Positions 1 through 9,100 of a stretch of DNA of 40,779 nucleotides are shown in pieces. The translations under genes were made by a program, and so were the position numbers. Under the pieces are notes generated by a model that did not search any database, was not told the origin of the DNA, and was given only the letters and a program-made list of their open reading frames with translations. This DNA is from an uncultured Lachnospiraceae bacterium (lineage in GTDB: Bacteria > Bacillota > Clostridia > Lachnospirales > Lachnospiraceae). The DNA is taken from contig CADBIU010000031.1 in NCBI GenBank assembly GCA_902794825.1, positions 1 through 40,779 on the forward strand, given 5' to 3'. How positions within the stretch are numbered: the first letter of the stretch is position 1; every line of letters starts with the position of its first letter.

Positions 1-134
1 ACTCTGACATCATAGTACTCCGGATCAATATCCTTGGGGAGAGAGCCGACAACGTCAGCCAGTCCGCCGGTCTTGATGAACGGTACGCACTCTGATGCGA
101 CAAATAAAATTTTTTTTCTCTCGTTTGCTGCCAT
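1..134 (-). CDS. glgA: Glycogen synthase, N-terminal part (runs off left edge)
   Basis: Only the first 44 codons are in the window. They read [19 protein letters not shown] followed by the [14 protein letters not shown] motif, the ADP-glucose-binding signature at the start of bacterial glycogen (starch) synthases (GT5). The enzyme adds glucose from ADP-glucose to growing glycogen in the cytoplasm. The ATG at 134 follows a GGGGGT ribosome site at good spacing. The gene lies downstream of rny but behind the rny terminator. A TATAAT-like box near 190 on the minus strand could start its own transcript, though no good -35 was found. Confidence 0.9.
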   Translation of the reverse strand, partial: MAANERKKILFVASECVPFIKTGGLADVVGSLPKDIDPEYYDVR

Positions 135-267
135 TGATTGACCCCCTTGCGTATACGATAGATTGCGATATTTTGGTAAATATATATTAGTATTATAACC
201 TATCTCTTCATTATTTGTGCATATTCCTTATAAATTCCTTAAAAAAAGTGCCTCTGTTTTCGCCCGC

Positions 268-304
268 AAAAAAAAGCGGAGACGAAATCTGCTTTCGTCT
301 CCGC
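268..304 (-). terminator. Intrinsic terminator of rny
   Basis: Perfect 12-bp stem (GCGGAGACGAAA / TTTCGTCTCCGC, 276-304) with a 5-nt loop. On the minus strand it is followed by eight T (268-275). It lies 24 bp past the original rny stop codon. Confidence 0.92.
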
Positions 305-327
305 TCCATTTTCTTTACTCGCTTGCC

Positions 328-455
328 TTATTTGGCGAAATCCGTCACTCTCGATTCGCGGATCACGCTGACCTTGATCTGTCCGGGATATTCCATTTCG
401 TTCTCGATCTTCTTGGAAATATCGCGGGCCAGAAGCACCATGTCAGTATCGCTGA
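328..455 (-). pseudogene. rny: Out-of-frame C-terminal remnant of RNase Y
   Basis: Just past the point where the rny frame stops, another frame reads [20 protein letters not shown], continues with [21 protein letters not shown] and ends in TAA at 328. This is the normal RNase Y C-terminus. Relative to the family, about 14-15 codons (AGREIRVMVVPE region) are missing at the junction near 455, and the loss is not a multiple of three. The remnant would be translated only if the frame were restored. Confidence 0.8.
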
Positions 456-1831
456 ATAGCGTAAGAATTACTAACCCCTTTAAAACTGTTTGTGATCTCC
501 TCGAGCTGTTTGAGCCTCATTGTATAAGTTTCCAGCGTCTCTCTGCGGGCACCGGGTCTTGCGGCCGATATCGTATCCGCAGCCTGAACAATGCATGCGA
601 TCAGGCTTGTGGGCTCCACATCGCCGTGATGGGATTCCACTGCATTGATAACAACCTGAGATTCCTTATACTTGCGGCACAGTTCAGCGCCGAGCTGTAC
701 ATGGGACCCTTCCATCTCGTGGTCCACTGCCTTGCCTATATCATGCAGAAGGCCGGCTCTCTTGGCCAGACGGATATCCAGTCCCAGCTCCGCTGCCAGA
801 AGTCCTGACAGCTGCGCAACTTCGATTGAATGCTTGAGAGCGTTCTGCCCGTAGCTGGTGCGGAAACGCATCTTGCCGAGAAGTCTTACGAGCTCCGGAT
901 GAATGCCGTGCACTCCGACTTCCAGTGTGGCTGCCTCGCCTTCTTCCTTGATCTTCGCCTCCACTTCGCGCTGCGCCTTGGTGACCATCTCTTCGATCCT
1001 GGCAGGATGGATCCTTCCGTCCACGATCAGTTTCTCAAGAGCGATCCTTGCCACCTCGCGGCGAATAGGATCAAATCCGGAAATAACGACAGCTTCAGGC
1101 GTATCGTCGATAATAAGATCTACACCTGTCATTGTCTCGAGCGTGCGGATATTCCTTCCCTCACGTCCGATGATTCTCCCCTTCATCTCATCACCGGGAA
1201 GCTGCACGACTGAGATAGTCGCCTCGGAAACATGATCTGCTGCACAGCGCTGGATCGCGCTGATCAAATATCCCTTGGCTCTCTTGTCAGCTTCTTCCCT
1301 GGCCTCCGTTTCGATCTCCTTGATCATAACGGCGGAATCATGCCTTACATCGTCTTCAACAATTTTTAAAAGGTATTCTTTGGCTTGTTCAGAGGTCAAT
1401 CCCGAAATTCGTTCGAGTTCCTGCTGACGCTGCTCACCGAGTTTCGCAACTTCGTCTCTCTGCTTGTTCAGCGATTCTTCCTTGGACTGCAGGCTCTGCT
1501 CCTTGCGCTCGAGATTCTCCATCTTGCGGTCGAGGGACTCTTCCTTCTGCTGAACCCTGCGCTCATTGCGCTGCACTTCATTTCTGCGGTCCCGGATCTC
1601 CTTCTCAAGTTCATTTCTGGACCTGATGGATTCCTCCTTGACCTCAAGCAGCGCTTCGCGCTTCTGGTTCTCAGCAGTAGTCAGCGCCTCATCAATGATC
1701 GCCCTGGCCTTCTCCTGCGCATTTCCGATCGTCTCTTCCTGCTGCTTCTTGCGATAGTTGGAAGTAGCGAAAAAAGTGACCGGTACAGAGATTGCAAGTG
1801 TAAGAATCACTGCGATAATTGCAGTGGTCAT
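443..1831 (-). CDS. rny: Ribonuclease Y, truncated by a frameshifting deletion
   Basis: RNase Y is the membrane-anchored endoribonuclease that starts mRNA decay in many Firmicutes. The protein has an N-terminal membrane helix ([18 protein letters not shown]), a long charged coiled coil (about 25-170), a KH domain ([15 protein letters not shown]) and an HD domain with LLHDIGKA. The reading frame ends after SYAIQRY at 462 residues; the family usually has about 515-520. The missing tail is present just downstream in another frame (328-455), so a small internal deletion has shifted the frame. KH and HD active sites are intact. The start has a strong site (AAGGAGGTG, 9 nt before ATG) and a consensus promoter lies upstream. 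It could be a real mutation or an assembly error. Confidence 0.93.
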   Translation of the reverse strand: MTTAIIAVILTLAISVPVTFFATSNYRKKQQEETIGNAQEKARAIIDEALTTAENQKREALLEVKEESIRSRNELEKEIRDRRNEVQRNERRVQQKEESLDRKMENLERKEQSLQSKEESLNKQRDEVAKLGEQRQQELERISGLTSEQAKEYLLKIVEDDVRHDSAVMIKEIETEAREEADKRAKGYLISAIQRCAADHVSEATISVVQLPGDEMKGRIIGREGRNIRTLETMTGVDLIIDDTPEAVVISGFDPIRREVARIALEKLIVDGRIHPARIEEMVTKAQREVEAKIKEEGEAATLEVGVHGIHPELVRLLGKMRFRTSYGQNALKHSIEVAQLSGLLAAELGLDIRLAKRAGLLHDIGKAVDHEMEGSHVQLGAELCRKYKESQVVINAVESHHGDVEPTSLIACIVQAADTISAARPGARRETLETYTMRLKQLEEITNSFKGVSNSYAIQRY

Positions 1832-1936
1832 ACAGGAGCACCTCCTTATTATATTCGCGTTTCTCTGTCATTTCGGATCCCGTTTGCGCTGTTACGGCTT
1901 ACAACACGTACCAAATCGCAAAACGGCAGATTCGCA

Positions 1937-2392
1937 CTAAATAATTTTATACACTAAACTCTTCACTGTCAAGCGATTCATTTTCCCCTTCTCTTCCCAG
2001 GATGCGCTCTGCGGATCAAAGTTTCTCTTTTGCATAAGCTTGAGGACCTGCCTGATCTCAGCGCTGTTCCCGCGCTCCTCGTTCTCCTCGCCGATGACCC
2101 TTGCGGCGATATCAGACGGCACGCCCCGATTCTCCAGGTCCATGCGGATCCGCGTCCTGCTCCTGTCCTCCCAGTGCGCCTGTATGAAATTCCGCGCGTA
2201 CCGCTCATCGTCCAGATAATGCGCTTCCTTCAGGTCTTTGAGAGTCATCTCAACTATTTCCTCCTCAAAGCCTCCTGCGAGAAGCTTATCCCGCAGCCTC
2301 ATGCAGGTATAATCGCGCTGCGACAGGAGTGTGCCGCTCTTTCGAAGGCACTCTTTCCTTCTCTGTTCCTGATCTCTGTCTGTATCTGCCAT
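1937..2392 (-). CDS. recX: RecX, regulator of RecA (C-terminus probably truncated)
   Basis: RecX binds the RecA filament and modulates its activity. The 151-residue protein carries the helical RecX repeats: SQRDYTCMRLRDKLLAGGF, then YLDDERYARNFIQAHW and RTRIRMDLENRGVPSDIAARVI. Family members usually end with a third repeat that includes an RRGF-type motif. Here the sequence leaves the family pattern after EEKGKMNR and ends with LTVKSLVYKII, and these last codons are the rny promoter itself. It lies 124 bp downstream of recA on the same strand, the classic recA-recX pair, with an intrinsic terminator between them that probably lowers its expression. The ribosome site is weak (AGAGAAAG). Confidence 0.85.
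   Translation of the reverse strand: MADTDRDQEQRRKECLRKSGTLLSQRDYTCMRLRDKLLAGGFEEEIVEMTLKDLKEAHYLDDERYARNFIQAHWEDRSRTRIRMDLENRGVPSDIAARVIGEENEERGNSAEIRQVLKLMQKRNFDPQSASWEEKGKMNRLTVKSLVYKII
1944..1972 (-). promoter_or_regulatory. SigA-type promoter of rny
   Basis: TTGACA (1967-1972), 17-bp spacer, TAAAAT (1944-1949) on the minus strand. It lies inside the last codons of recX and gives a leader of about 105 nt before the rny ATG at 1831. Confidence 0.85.
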
Positions 2393-2422
2393 CTTTCTCT
2401 TCCGCCAACACTGTTCTCACAC

Positions 2423-2476
2423 AAAAACGGGAGGCTGCCGCACTATCCGTCAAAAATAGTACTGCAGCCTGCCGTT
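2423..2476 (-). terminator. Intrinsic terminator/attenuator between recA and recX
   Basis: Long interrupted stem: AACGG.AGGCTGC on one side, GCAGCCT.CCGTT on the other, extended inward by ACTAT/ATAGT. On the minus strand it ends in TTTTT. It would stop most recA transcripts before recX. Confidence 0.75.
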
Positions 2477-2516
2477 AACTGTCTCATTTATCTCCTGCAG
2501 GGAAATACATCCATTC

Positions 2517-3578
2517 TTATTCCTGGCTGTCTCCCGCTTCAGCGGCCTCCGTCTCAGGCGCTTTATAAGCGCCATCCGGGTCGAGATTGTAGTACTCTCT
2601 CACCTTGCGGTCCACTTCGGCGAGGATCTCAGGATGTGCGAGCAGGTAGGCCTTGGAGTTCTCCCGGCCCTGGCCGATCTTATTCCCGTTGTAGTTGTAC
2701 CACGCGCCGCTCTTGTTGATAACGTCGCACTTCGCAGCCAGGTCCAGCACATCGCCGACATAGGAAATTCCCTTGCCGAACATGATATCGAACTCTGCCT
2801 CCTTGAAGGGCGGAGCGATCTTGTTCTTCACAACACGGATCCTGGTGCGGTTGCCGATCACCTCTCCACTCTGCTTGAGTGACTCGATCCTTCTGACATC
2901 CATTCTGACGGAAGAATAAAACTTGAGGGCGCGTCCGCCTGTGGTCGTCTCAGGATTGCCGAACATGACGCCGACCTTCTCTCTGAGCTGGTTGATGAAT
3001 ACGACCGCGCAGTTGGATTTACTGATAACCGCCGTCAGCTTGCGCAGAGCCTGGGACATCAGGCGCGCGTGAAGACCCACGTGTGAATCGCCCATGTCGC
3101 CGTCGATCTCGGCCTTAGGTACAAGCGCCGCGACGGAGTCGATCACGACGATATCAATGGCGCCGGACCTGACCATAGTCTCCGCGATCTCCAGAGCCTG
3201 CTCTCCGCTGTCGGGCTGGGAGATATAAAGGTTGTCGATGTCAACGCCGATGTTCTTGGCGTAGACAGGATCCAGGGCGTGCTCAGCGTCGATGAAGCCC
3301 GCGATGCCGCCTCTCTTCTGTACCTCGGCGATCATATGAAGGGTCACTGTAGTCTTACCGGAGGACTCGGGTCCGTAGATCTCAATGATCCTGCCCTTAG
3401 GGATTCCGCCCAGTCCGAGGGCTATATCAAGGCTCAGGGAGCCCGTGGGAATTGTCTCAATATTCATCTGAACGGAAGGATCTCCGAGCTTCATCACAGC
3501 TCCCTTCCCGTACTGTTTCTCGATCTGCAGCAGCGCCGCGTCCAGCGCCTTCTTCTTCTGTTCAATATCTATGCTCAT
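2517..3578 (-). CDS. recA: RecA recombinase
   Basis: Full-length RecA (353 residues), the ATP-dependent strand-exchange protein of homologous recombination and co-activator of LexA cleavage. Visible motifs are Walker [10 protein letters not shown], the ALDPVYA segment, Walker [16 protein letters not shown], loop L1 around [13 protein letters not shown], and loop L2 with [19 protein letters not shown]. The C-terminal tail is acidic ([13 protein letters not shown]), as is common. The ATG at 3578 follows GGAGGAG. Upstream are a SigA promoter and an overlapping LexA box, so the gene should be SOS-induced. recX follows behind an intrinsic terminator. Confidence 0.98.
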   Translation of the reverse strand: MSIDIEQKKKALDAALLQIEKQYGKGAVMKLGDPSVQMNIETIPTGSLSLDIALGLGGIPKGRIIEIYGPESSGKTTVTLHMIAEVQKRGGIAGFIDAEHALDPVYAKNIGVDIDNLYISQPDSGEQALEIAETMVRSGAIDIVVIDSVAALVPKAEIDGDMGDSHVGLHARLMSQALRKLTAVISKSNCAVVFINQLREKVGVMFGNPETTTGGRALKFYSSVRMDVRRIESLKQSGEVIGNRTRIRVVKNKIAPPFKEAEFDIMFGKGISYVGDVLDLAAKCDVINKSGAWYNYNGNKIGQGRENSKAYLLAHPEILAEVDRKVREYYNLDPDGAYKAPETEAAEAGDSQE

Positions 3579-3596
3579 TTGATCTCCTCCAAATTA

Positions 3597-3610
3597 CGAA
3601 CATTTGTTCT
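3597..3610 (-). promoter_or_regulatory. LexA (SOS) operator of recA
   Basis: CGAACATTTGTTCT matches the Gram-positive SOS box (CGAACRNRYGTTYC) at nearly all positions. It lies just downstream of the recA -10 box, where bound LexA would block transcription. Confidence 0.88.
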
Positions 3611-3616
3611 AGCGAT

Positions 3617-3645
3617 AGTATAGCATCCACCCTTTAACAGCGCAA
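3617..3645 (-). promoter_or_regulatory. SigA-type promoter of recA
   Basis: TTGCGC (3640-3645), 17-bp spacer, TATACT (3617-3622) on the minus strand, next to the LexA box. Confidence 0.8.
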
Positions 3646-3743
3646 GCGATTTTGCAAAAAAATCGAATGTATTCTCGATTTTCAGGCCTGTCACATGGAA
3701 TGCGGGTGCCGGAATTCGGCTCAGAAATTTGCGTCAGATTTAA

Positions 3744-3770
3744 AGACCGGAAGCATACAGCCTCCGGTCT
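3744..3770 (-). terminator. Hairpin after the sigma-like operon
   Basis: Stem AGACCGGA/TCCGGTCT. On the minus strand it is followed only by TTTAAATCT, a weak T-tract. It lies 33 bp past the stop at 3803, so it is probably the operon's terminator. Confidence 0.5.
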
Positions 3771-3802
3771 CATTATCCTTTCCGGTATCCCCGCCTGTCA
3801 AG

Positions 3803-4231
3803 TCAGATCGCAAATTCCCTCAGCTTGAGTTTGGGGATCTGCACCTCCGAGATCACGATCCCCCGGAACTGCTTCTGCTGCGCGCTCAGCGCCATAAGAT
3901 CCTCGATCTTCCAGATTTCCTCCTTAAACACCCTCTGCTCTCTGCCAAACAGCCCTTTTCTGACCGCCGGGATGCTGAGTTTGACCCGCGTGCCTAAAAG
4001 CCGGTACACTTCCGCTGCCGGGTCCTGAGCAGTAAGGTAATACAGATGGCTCTCGAGGGTCGTATCCTGATCCACCTCAGTGATCAGGCACTGCCTGCAC
4101 ACGGCCTTGAACCTTACATAAGTCTCATCGCTCTCCAGGATCTCCTTGTAGGAGCATTTAGCTCCAAAATAGAGCTTGTACAGATCCTGCATTATATACT
4201 TGAAATCGTTTGTGAACTCACGGTCCGTCAT
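3803..4231 (-). CDS. Conserved-looking protein of unknown function (142 aa)
   Basis: Not recognised. It is a soluble, charged protein without membrane segments or a signal peptide. The N-terminal half has four cysteines (GAKCSYKEI, AVCRQCLITEV), and the C-terminus is rich in beta-branched residues (GIVISEVQIPKLKLREFAI). Its start codon overlaps the stop of the sigma-like gene (ATGA, 4228-4231), so the two are probably translationally coupled and may act together. It is the last gene of a three-gene operon that starts at 5936. The continuous frame and tight coupling support a real gene; function is open. Confidence 0.75.
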   Translation of the reverse strand: MTDREFTNDFKYIMQDLYKLYFGAKCSYKEILESDETYVRFKAVCRQCLITEVDQDTTLESHLYYLTAQDPAAEVYRLLGTRVKLSIPAVRKGLFGREQRVFKEEIWKIEDLMALSAQQKQFRGIVISEVQIPKLKLREFAI

Positions 4232-4968
4232 TGAATATCTCCGATCGCGTTGCCCGAGAGCCGCACTGCTTCCCTGATATCTTCGGGATCCATGTCGTAC
4301 TCCGCGGCAAGCTCCGCCACACTCACTTTCCTGCCGAGTTCCTCCGCCATTTCTCTTGCTCTGTCGGCCACCAGGTTGACCCTCTCCTCAACGACTTTCT
4401 CCGCCGCCTTCTCATCCAGATTCGCGGCTATGACATCTTCCATAGCGTCCATGATCCTGCGTCCGAGATATCCGTCCACCTCGTCGGGTTTATCAAGAGG
4501 CGCGAGCTGGGTGACAGCGATCAGAAGCACTTCATTGCCCGCTCCGATCAGATCTTCCATGTAGACGCCCTGCCCCGCGTAGAGCCTTGCGATATCCACG
4601 ACCTTCTTTAAAGAGTACTCCGCGAGCCTCTTCTGCGCGTCGCGCTCGCCGGCCATCGCGGACAGTTTGACCGCGTCCAGTACGCTGTCGGAAGGAACCT
4701 CGATGGAATCGAGCATCTCCTCATAGTCCCTGAGATGATTCATCTCCTCCTCGGAGATCACTTCCTCGATGGGCAGAGCCTCGCCGATCCCGATGCCTTT
4801 CGTCTTTAAAAAGTCCCTGACCTGAGTCATCTGGTCCTCATTCAGGTCCAGATCCGCAAAGGCTTCCTCAAGTTCCTCTTCCGATATCATATTGCCGTTT
4901 TTCGCGGCTGTATCCGCTGTATCCCTGAGTCTTTTCAGGAACAACACCTGTTTCTGTCTCTCATCCAT
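4228..4968 (-). CDS. Sigma-70-like protein lacking the -35-binding region 4
   Basis: A 246-residue protein with sigma-factor features in order. The N-terminus resembles region 1.1 (FLKRLRDTADTAAKNGNMIS, an EEELEEAF segment, then MTQVRDFLKTKGI). A region-2-like helix follows (VYMEDLIGAGNEVLLIAVTQ, compare the DLIQEGNxGLMRA core of primary sigmas), then a region-3-like helix-turn-helix (VSVAELAAEYDMDPEDIREA). The protein then stops: there is no region 4, and the aromatic -10-melting motif of region 2.3 is not obvious. It is coupled by ATGA overlap to the 142-aa gene and lies 17 bp after the rhomboid-like gene. It may bind RNA polymerase without recognising full promoters, or be a degenerate sigma with another role. 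Sigma-related ancestry is fairly clear, activity is not. Confidence 0.7.
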   Translation of the reverse strand: MDERQKQVLFLKRLRDTADTAAKNGNMISEEELEEAFADLDLNEDQMTQVRDFLKTKGIGIGEALPIEEVISEEEMNHLRDYEEMLDSIEVPSDSVLDAVKLSAMAGERDAQKRLAEYSLKKVVDIARLYAGQGVYMEDLIGAGNEVLLIAVTQLAPLDKPDEVDGYLGRRIMDAMEDVIAANLDEKAAEKVVEERVNLVADRAREMAEELGRKVSVAELAAEYDMDPEDIREAVRLSGNAIGDIQ

Positions 4969-4985
4969 TTCGGGATTCTCCCTCT

Positions 4986-5936
4986 TTAGTTATTTCCGCC
5001 GGGTGCCTGCATGTGGGGTTTCTCTCCCGCTTTCACGTGTACGTGGGTGAAAAGGTGATCCTGGCAGTACTCCTGCCCGCCCTCGCACTTCGAGCAATAG
5101 CGGAATTCCAGATCCGGGTTGTCCGCCTGGGTCCTCCCGCAGATCGCGCATCTGTGCACGACGCCGCCCGAAGGACGCATCTGTCTGCGGTCCGGGCCTG
5201 CCGCCCGGCTCTTTTTTGCCCCCTGTCCGCCCACAGCGCTGTGGAATATATCCTCCATCGCCCTGCCGCTGAAGCTTCCGCTCAGCTTTCTTCCTGAACG
5301 CAGATACAGGATCGCGATGTTGACAAAGGTAGCCGCGATCGCGAAGCGCATGGCGCCTGTTCCCTGAACGAACTCATACAGCAGATAGACCACGTCCAGA
5401 AGGCCTAGCCATTTTACCTTGACCGGGATGATGAAGAACAGAAGGACTATCGCCTCCGGGAATGTCAGCGCGTAAGCGAAAAAGATTCCCATATTTATAT
5501 AATATGTAGAGAAGGCGGCAGAATAATAGCCAAAATAGTTCACGGCCCCGATCTGCCCCAGCGCGCCGCCGCTTCCGGTAAGGTATGTGAAGCCCATCCA
5601 CAAAAAAGCGGACACGATCGTCAGAAGGATACCGGTGAAGATGAACACATTGTAGCGCCATGTTCCCCAGACTCTCTCCAGCGAAGTTCCTATGCTGTAA
5701 TAGAAAAACATCATGATCGCGATAAAGAACAGATTGCTGGCCGACGGAGGGATCAGAAGCCAGGAGATCAGCCTCCAGACCTGTCCGTGCACGATCGCGT
5801 ACGGATTCAGAGTCATATAGTACAGGATATCAGGCCTGATATAGTAGATCACATAGCCGATCAGATACAGTATGATCAGTTTGAGCGAAAGGTCTCTCAC
5901 TGCATACTTGCCAAATTTTCTCTCATAGTCACTCAT
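4986..5936 (-). CDS. Rhomboid-like membrane protein with C-terminal zinc ribbon
   Basis: A 316-residue protein with about six membrane helices between residues 18 and 215 (for example LIILYLIGYVIYYI and FFIAIMMFFYYSIGTSLERVWG). The order Q-VWRLISWLL, then SLERVWG and a glycine-rich segment recalls the rhomboid/derlin fold. I do not see the catalytic GxSG serine or the paired histidine, so it is probably not a protease. The cytoplasmic tail has a basic linker and two CxxC pairs (HRCAICGRT, RYCSKCEGG) followed by CQDHLFTHVHV, a likely zinc-binding module. First gene of an operon with the sigma-like protein, with its own promoter. A membrane sensor feeding the sigma-like partner is a guess from gene order. 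Confidence 0.65.
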   Translation of the reverse strand: MSDYERKFGKYAVRDLSLKLIILYLIGYVIYYIRPDILYYMTLNPYAIVHGQVWRLISWLLIPPSASNLFFIAIMMFFYYSIGTSLERVWGTWRYNVFIFTGILLTIVSAFLWMGFTYLTGSGGALGQIGAVNYFGYYSAAFSTYYINMGIFFAYALTFPEAIVLLFFIIPVKVKWLGLLDVVYLLYEFVQGTGAMRFAIAATFVNIAILYLRSGRKLSGSFSGRAMEDIFHSAVGGQGAKKSRAAGPDRRQMRPSGGVVHRCAICGRTQADNPDLEFRYCSKCEGGQEYCQDHLFTHVHVKAGEKPHMQAPGGNN

Positions 5937-5969
5937 TTTATTCCCCTGCGCTTTAAATCATTTTCAGTC

Positions 5970-5998
5970 ATTTTATCATCGCTTTATTTAAATGTAAA
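5970..5998 (-). promoter_or_regulatory. Promoter of the rhomboid-like/sigma-like operon
   Basis: TTTACA (5993-5998), 17-bp spacer, TAAAAT (5970-5975) on the minus strand, 33 bp before the ATG at 5936. Confidence 0.7.
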
Positions 5999-6023
5999 CG
6001 AAACCTTGCTCAATGCAAATGCG

Positions 6024-6052
6024 TTGCTTTTTTGTAACAACTGACTTATACT
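6024..6052 (+). promoter_or_regulatory. Promoter of the giant activase gene
   Basis: TTGCTT (6024-6029), 17-bp spacer, TATACT (6047-6052). Transcription would start near 6059. This rules out the in-frame TTG at 6056 as a start and supports the GTG at 6113. Confidence 0.75.
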
Positions 6053-6112
6053 GTATTGTTAGACAAAATGATTTGTAAGTTTTCAGACTATTTGAATAGT
6101 AGGAGTTTTTCC

Positions 6113-9100
6113 GTGATTGCTAAGGATTATACTTTAGGAATTGATATTGGATCCACAACTGTGAAGATCGCGATCCTGGATCCTGACCATAAACTGTTGT
6201 TCGCGGACTACCGCCGGCACCACGCCGATATCCGCGGAACACTTTTTGACCTTCTCACTGAGGCAATAGAAAAGCTTGGCGACTGCACGGTCCATCCGGT
6301 GATCACCGGATCCGGCGGCCTGACCCTGGCCAATTATCTGGAAGTGCCTTTTGTACAGGAAGTCGTGTCAGTATCCACCGCGCTCGAAGAGATCGCGCCC
6401 AAGACGGATGTAGCTATCGAGCTGGGCGGAGAAGACGCCAAGATCATCTACTTTGAGAACGGGAATGTGGAACAGCGCATGAACGGTATCTGTGCCGGCG
6501 GCACGGGTTCTTTCATCGACCAGATGGCGTCCCTGCTGCAGACAGACGCATCCGGTCTCAACGAGTACGCCAAGGACTACACTTCTCTTTATACGATTGC
6601 CGCGCGCTGCGGCGTTTTTGCCAAGTCCGACATTCAGCCCCTGATCAACGAGGGCGCCACTAAGGAGGATCTGGCGGCTTCTATCTTCCAGGCAGTAGTC
6701 AACCAGACCATCAGCGGACTTGCCTGCGGCAAGCCGATCCGCGGCCACGTCGCTTTCCTCGGCGGACCGCTCCATTTCCTTACAGAGCTCAAGGAATCCT
6801 TTATCCGCACGCTGAAGCTGGATGAGGAGCATACGATCGAAGTAGAGAATTCTCACCTCTTCGCAGCAATGGGAAGCGCCATGAATGCTAAGGAGGAGAC
6901 TTTCCTTCTTCTCTCTGAAATGAAACAGAAGCTCTCCGGCGAGATCAAAATGCAGTTTGAGATCGGCCGCATGGATCCCCTGTTTGAATCACAGGAAGAA
7001 TATGACGCCTTTACAAAGCGCCACAGCAAAGCCCGTGTAGTGAGGGGCGACCTTGCGAGCTATCACGGGAACTGCTATCTGGGTATCGACGCCGGCTCCA
7101 CCACTACCAAACTCGCGCTGGTCGGAGAGGACGGCTCTCTTTTATATTCCTTCTACAGCGGCAACGAGGGAAGCCCTATCAGGACTTCCATCAGGTCCAT
7201 TAAGGAGATCCAGAAGCTCCTTCCCGAGGACGCCCATATTGTGCGCAGCTGCTCCACCGGTTACGGGGAAGCTCTGCTTAAGGCGGCTTTCCTTCTGGAT
7301 GAGGGCGAAGTCGAGACCATCGCGCACTACTACGCGGCGGCCTTCTTCAATCCCGACGTTGACTGTATTCTCGACATCGGCGGACAGGACATGAAGTGCA
7401 TCCGCATCAAGAACCACGCTGTGGACAATGTCCTCCTCAACGAGGCCTGCTCCTCCGGCTGCGGTTCCTTCATAGAGACCTTCGCGAAGTCCCTGGACTA
7501 CAGTGTTCAGGATTTTGCCAAGGCGGCGCTCTTTGCGGAGCATCCCATTGACCTGGGCACACGCTGCACTGTTTTCATGAACTCCCGCGTCAAGCAGGCG
7601 CAGAAAGAAGGCGCTGAAGTATCCGATATTTCGGCCGGCCTTGCCTATTCGGTCGTCAAGAACGCCCTCTTCAAGGTCATCAAGGTCTCCGACGCATCCC
7701 AGCTGGGACGCAATATCGTCGTACAGGGCGGAACCTTCTACAACGACGCCGTTCTTCGCAGCCTCGAACTGATCTCCGACGGGCAGGTGATCCGTCCCGA
7801 CATCGCCGGCATCATGGGCGCTTTCGGCGCGGCCCTGATCGCAAGAGAGCGCTACGACGGCGAGACGCCCAGCACCATGCTCTCTTTTGACGAGATCGTG
7901 AACCTGACCTTCGAGACCTCGATCAGAGGCTGCGGAAAGTGCAACAACAACTGCCGCCTGACCGTCAACCACTTCAGCGGCGGACGCGAATATATCTCCG
8001 GCAACCGCTGCGAGCGCGGCCTGGGCCAGGAGATCAAAAAGAACGATATTCCGAACCTTTACAAATACAAACTCAGGCGGATCTTCGCTTACAAGCCCCT
8101 CCCCAAGGAGGCAGCTTTCCGCGGAACCGTCGGGATCCCGCGCGTGCTGAATATTTACGAGAACTACCCCTTCTGGGCGACCTTCTTTAATAAACTCGGC
8201 TACCGCGTCGTGATCTCCCCGCTCTCCACCCACGAGGTGTATGAGATGGGCATCGAGTCGATTCCGAGCGAATCGGCCTGCTACCCTGCCAAAATAGCGC
8301 ACGGCCACATCATGTGGCTGATCAAAAAGGGCGTGGACTTCATCTTCTATCCGTCCCTCTTCTACGAGCGCACGGAATTTGACCAGGCGGACAACCACTA
8401 CAACTGCCCCATCGTCACTTCCTATCCGGAGAACATCCGCAACAACGTGGAGGAGATCAGCCGCGGCGAAGTGGACTTCCGCAACCCGTTCATGGCCTTT
8501 ACGAATGTGGGTACCGTCAGTACAGCGCTGAAGAAGGAATTCTCCGACATTCCCGAGAAGGAAGTCGAAGAAGCCGCATACGCGGCTTGGACAGAGCTCA
8601 CGAACTGCCGCCGCGACATCCAGAAAAAAGGCGAGGAAGTTCTGAAATATATGGAGGACCACAATGTCAAGGGCATCGTGCTGGCTGGCCGCCCCTACCA
8701 TGTGGACCCGGAGATCAACCACGGCATCCCGGAAATGATCAACTCTTACGGCATCGCTGTGCTCTCCGAGGACTCCATCTCCCATCTGCAGGATCCCGAG
8801 CGTCCCATCGTCGTCCTGGACCAGTGGATGTACCATTCAAGACTGTACGCCGCCGCCAGCTATGTTCGCGGAAGGGACGACCTGGACCTGATCCAGCTTA
8901 ACTCCTTCGGCTGCGGCATCGACGCGGTCACAACGGACCAGGTGGACGATATTTTGTCCGGATCGGATAAGATCTACACCTGCCTCAAGATCGACGAGGT
9001 CAACAACCTCGGCAGCGCCCGCATCCGCGTGCGTTCCCTGATCGCGGCCATCCGGATCCGTGACGCCAAGAAGACCAGGCGCAGACGTCATGACACTACT

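Noticed and set aside
6056-6112. Longer N-terminus of the giant activase from the TTG at 6056 or ATG at 6068
   Set aside because: The TTG lies before the predicted transcription start and neither has a ribosome site; GTG at 6113 has AGGAG at proper spacing.
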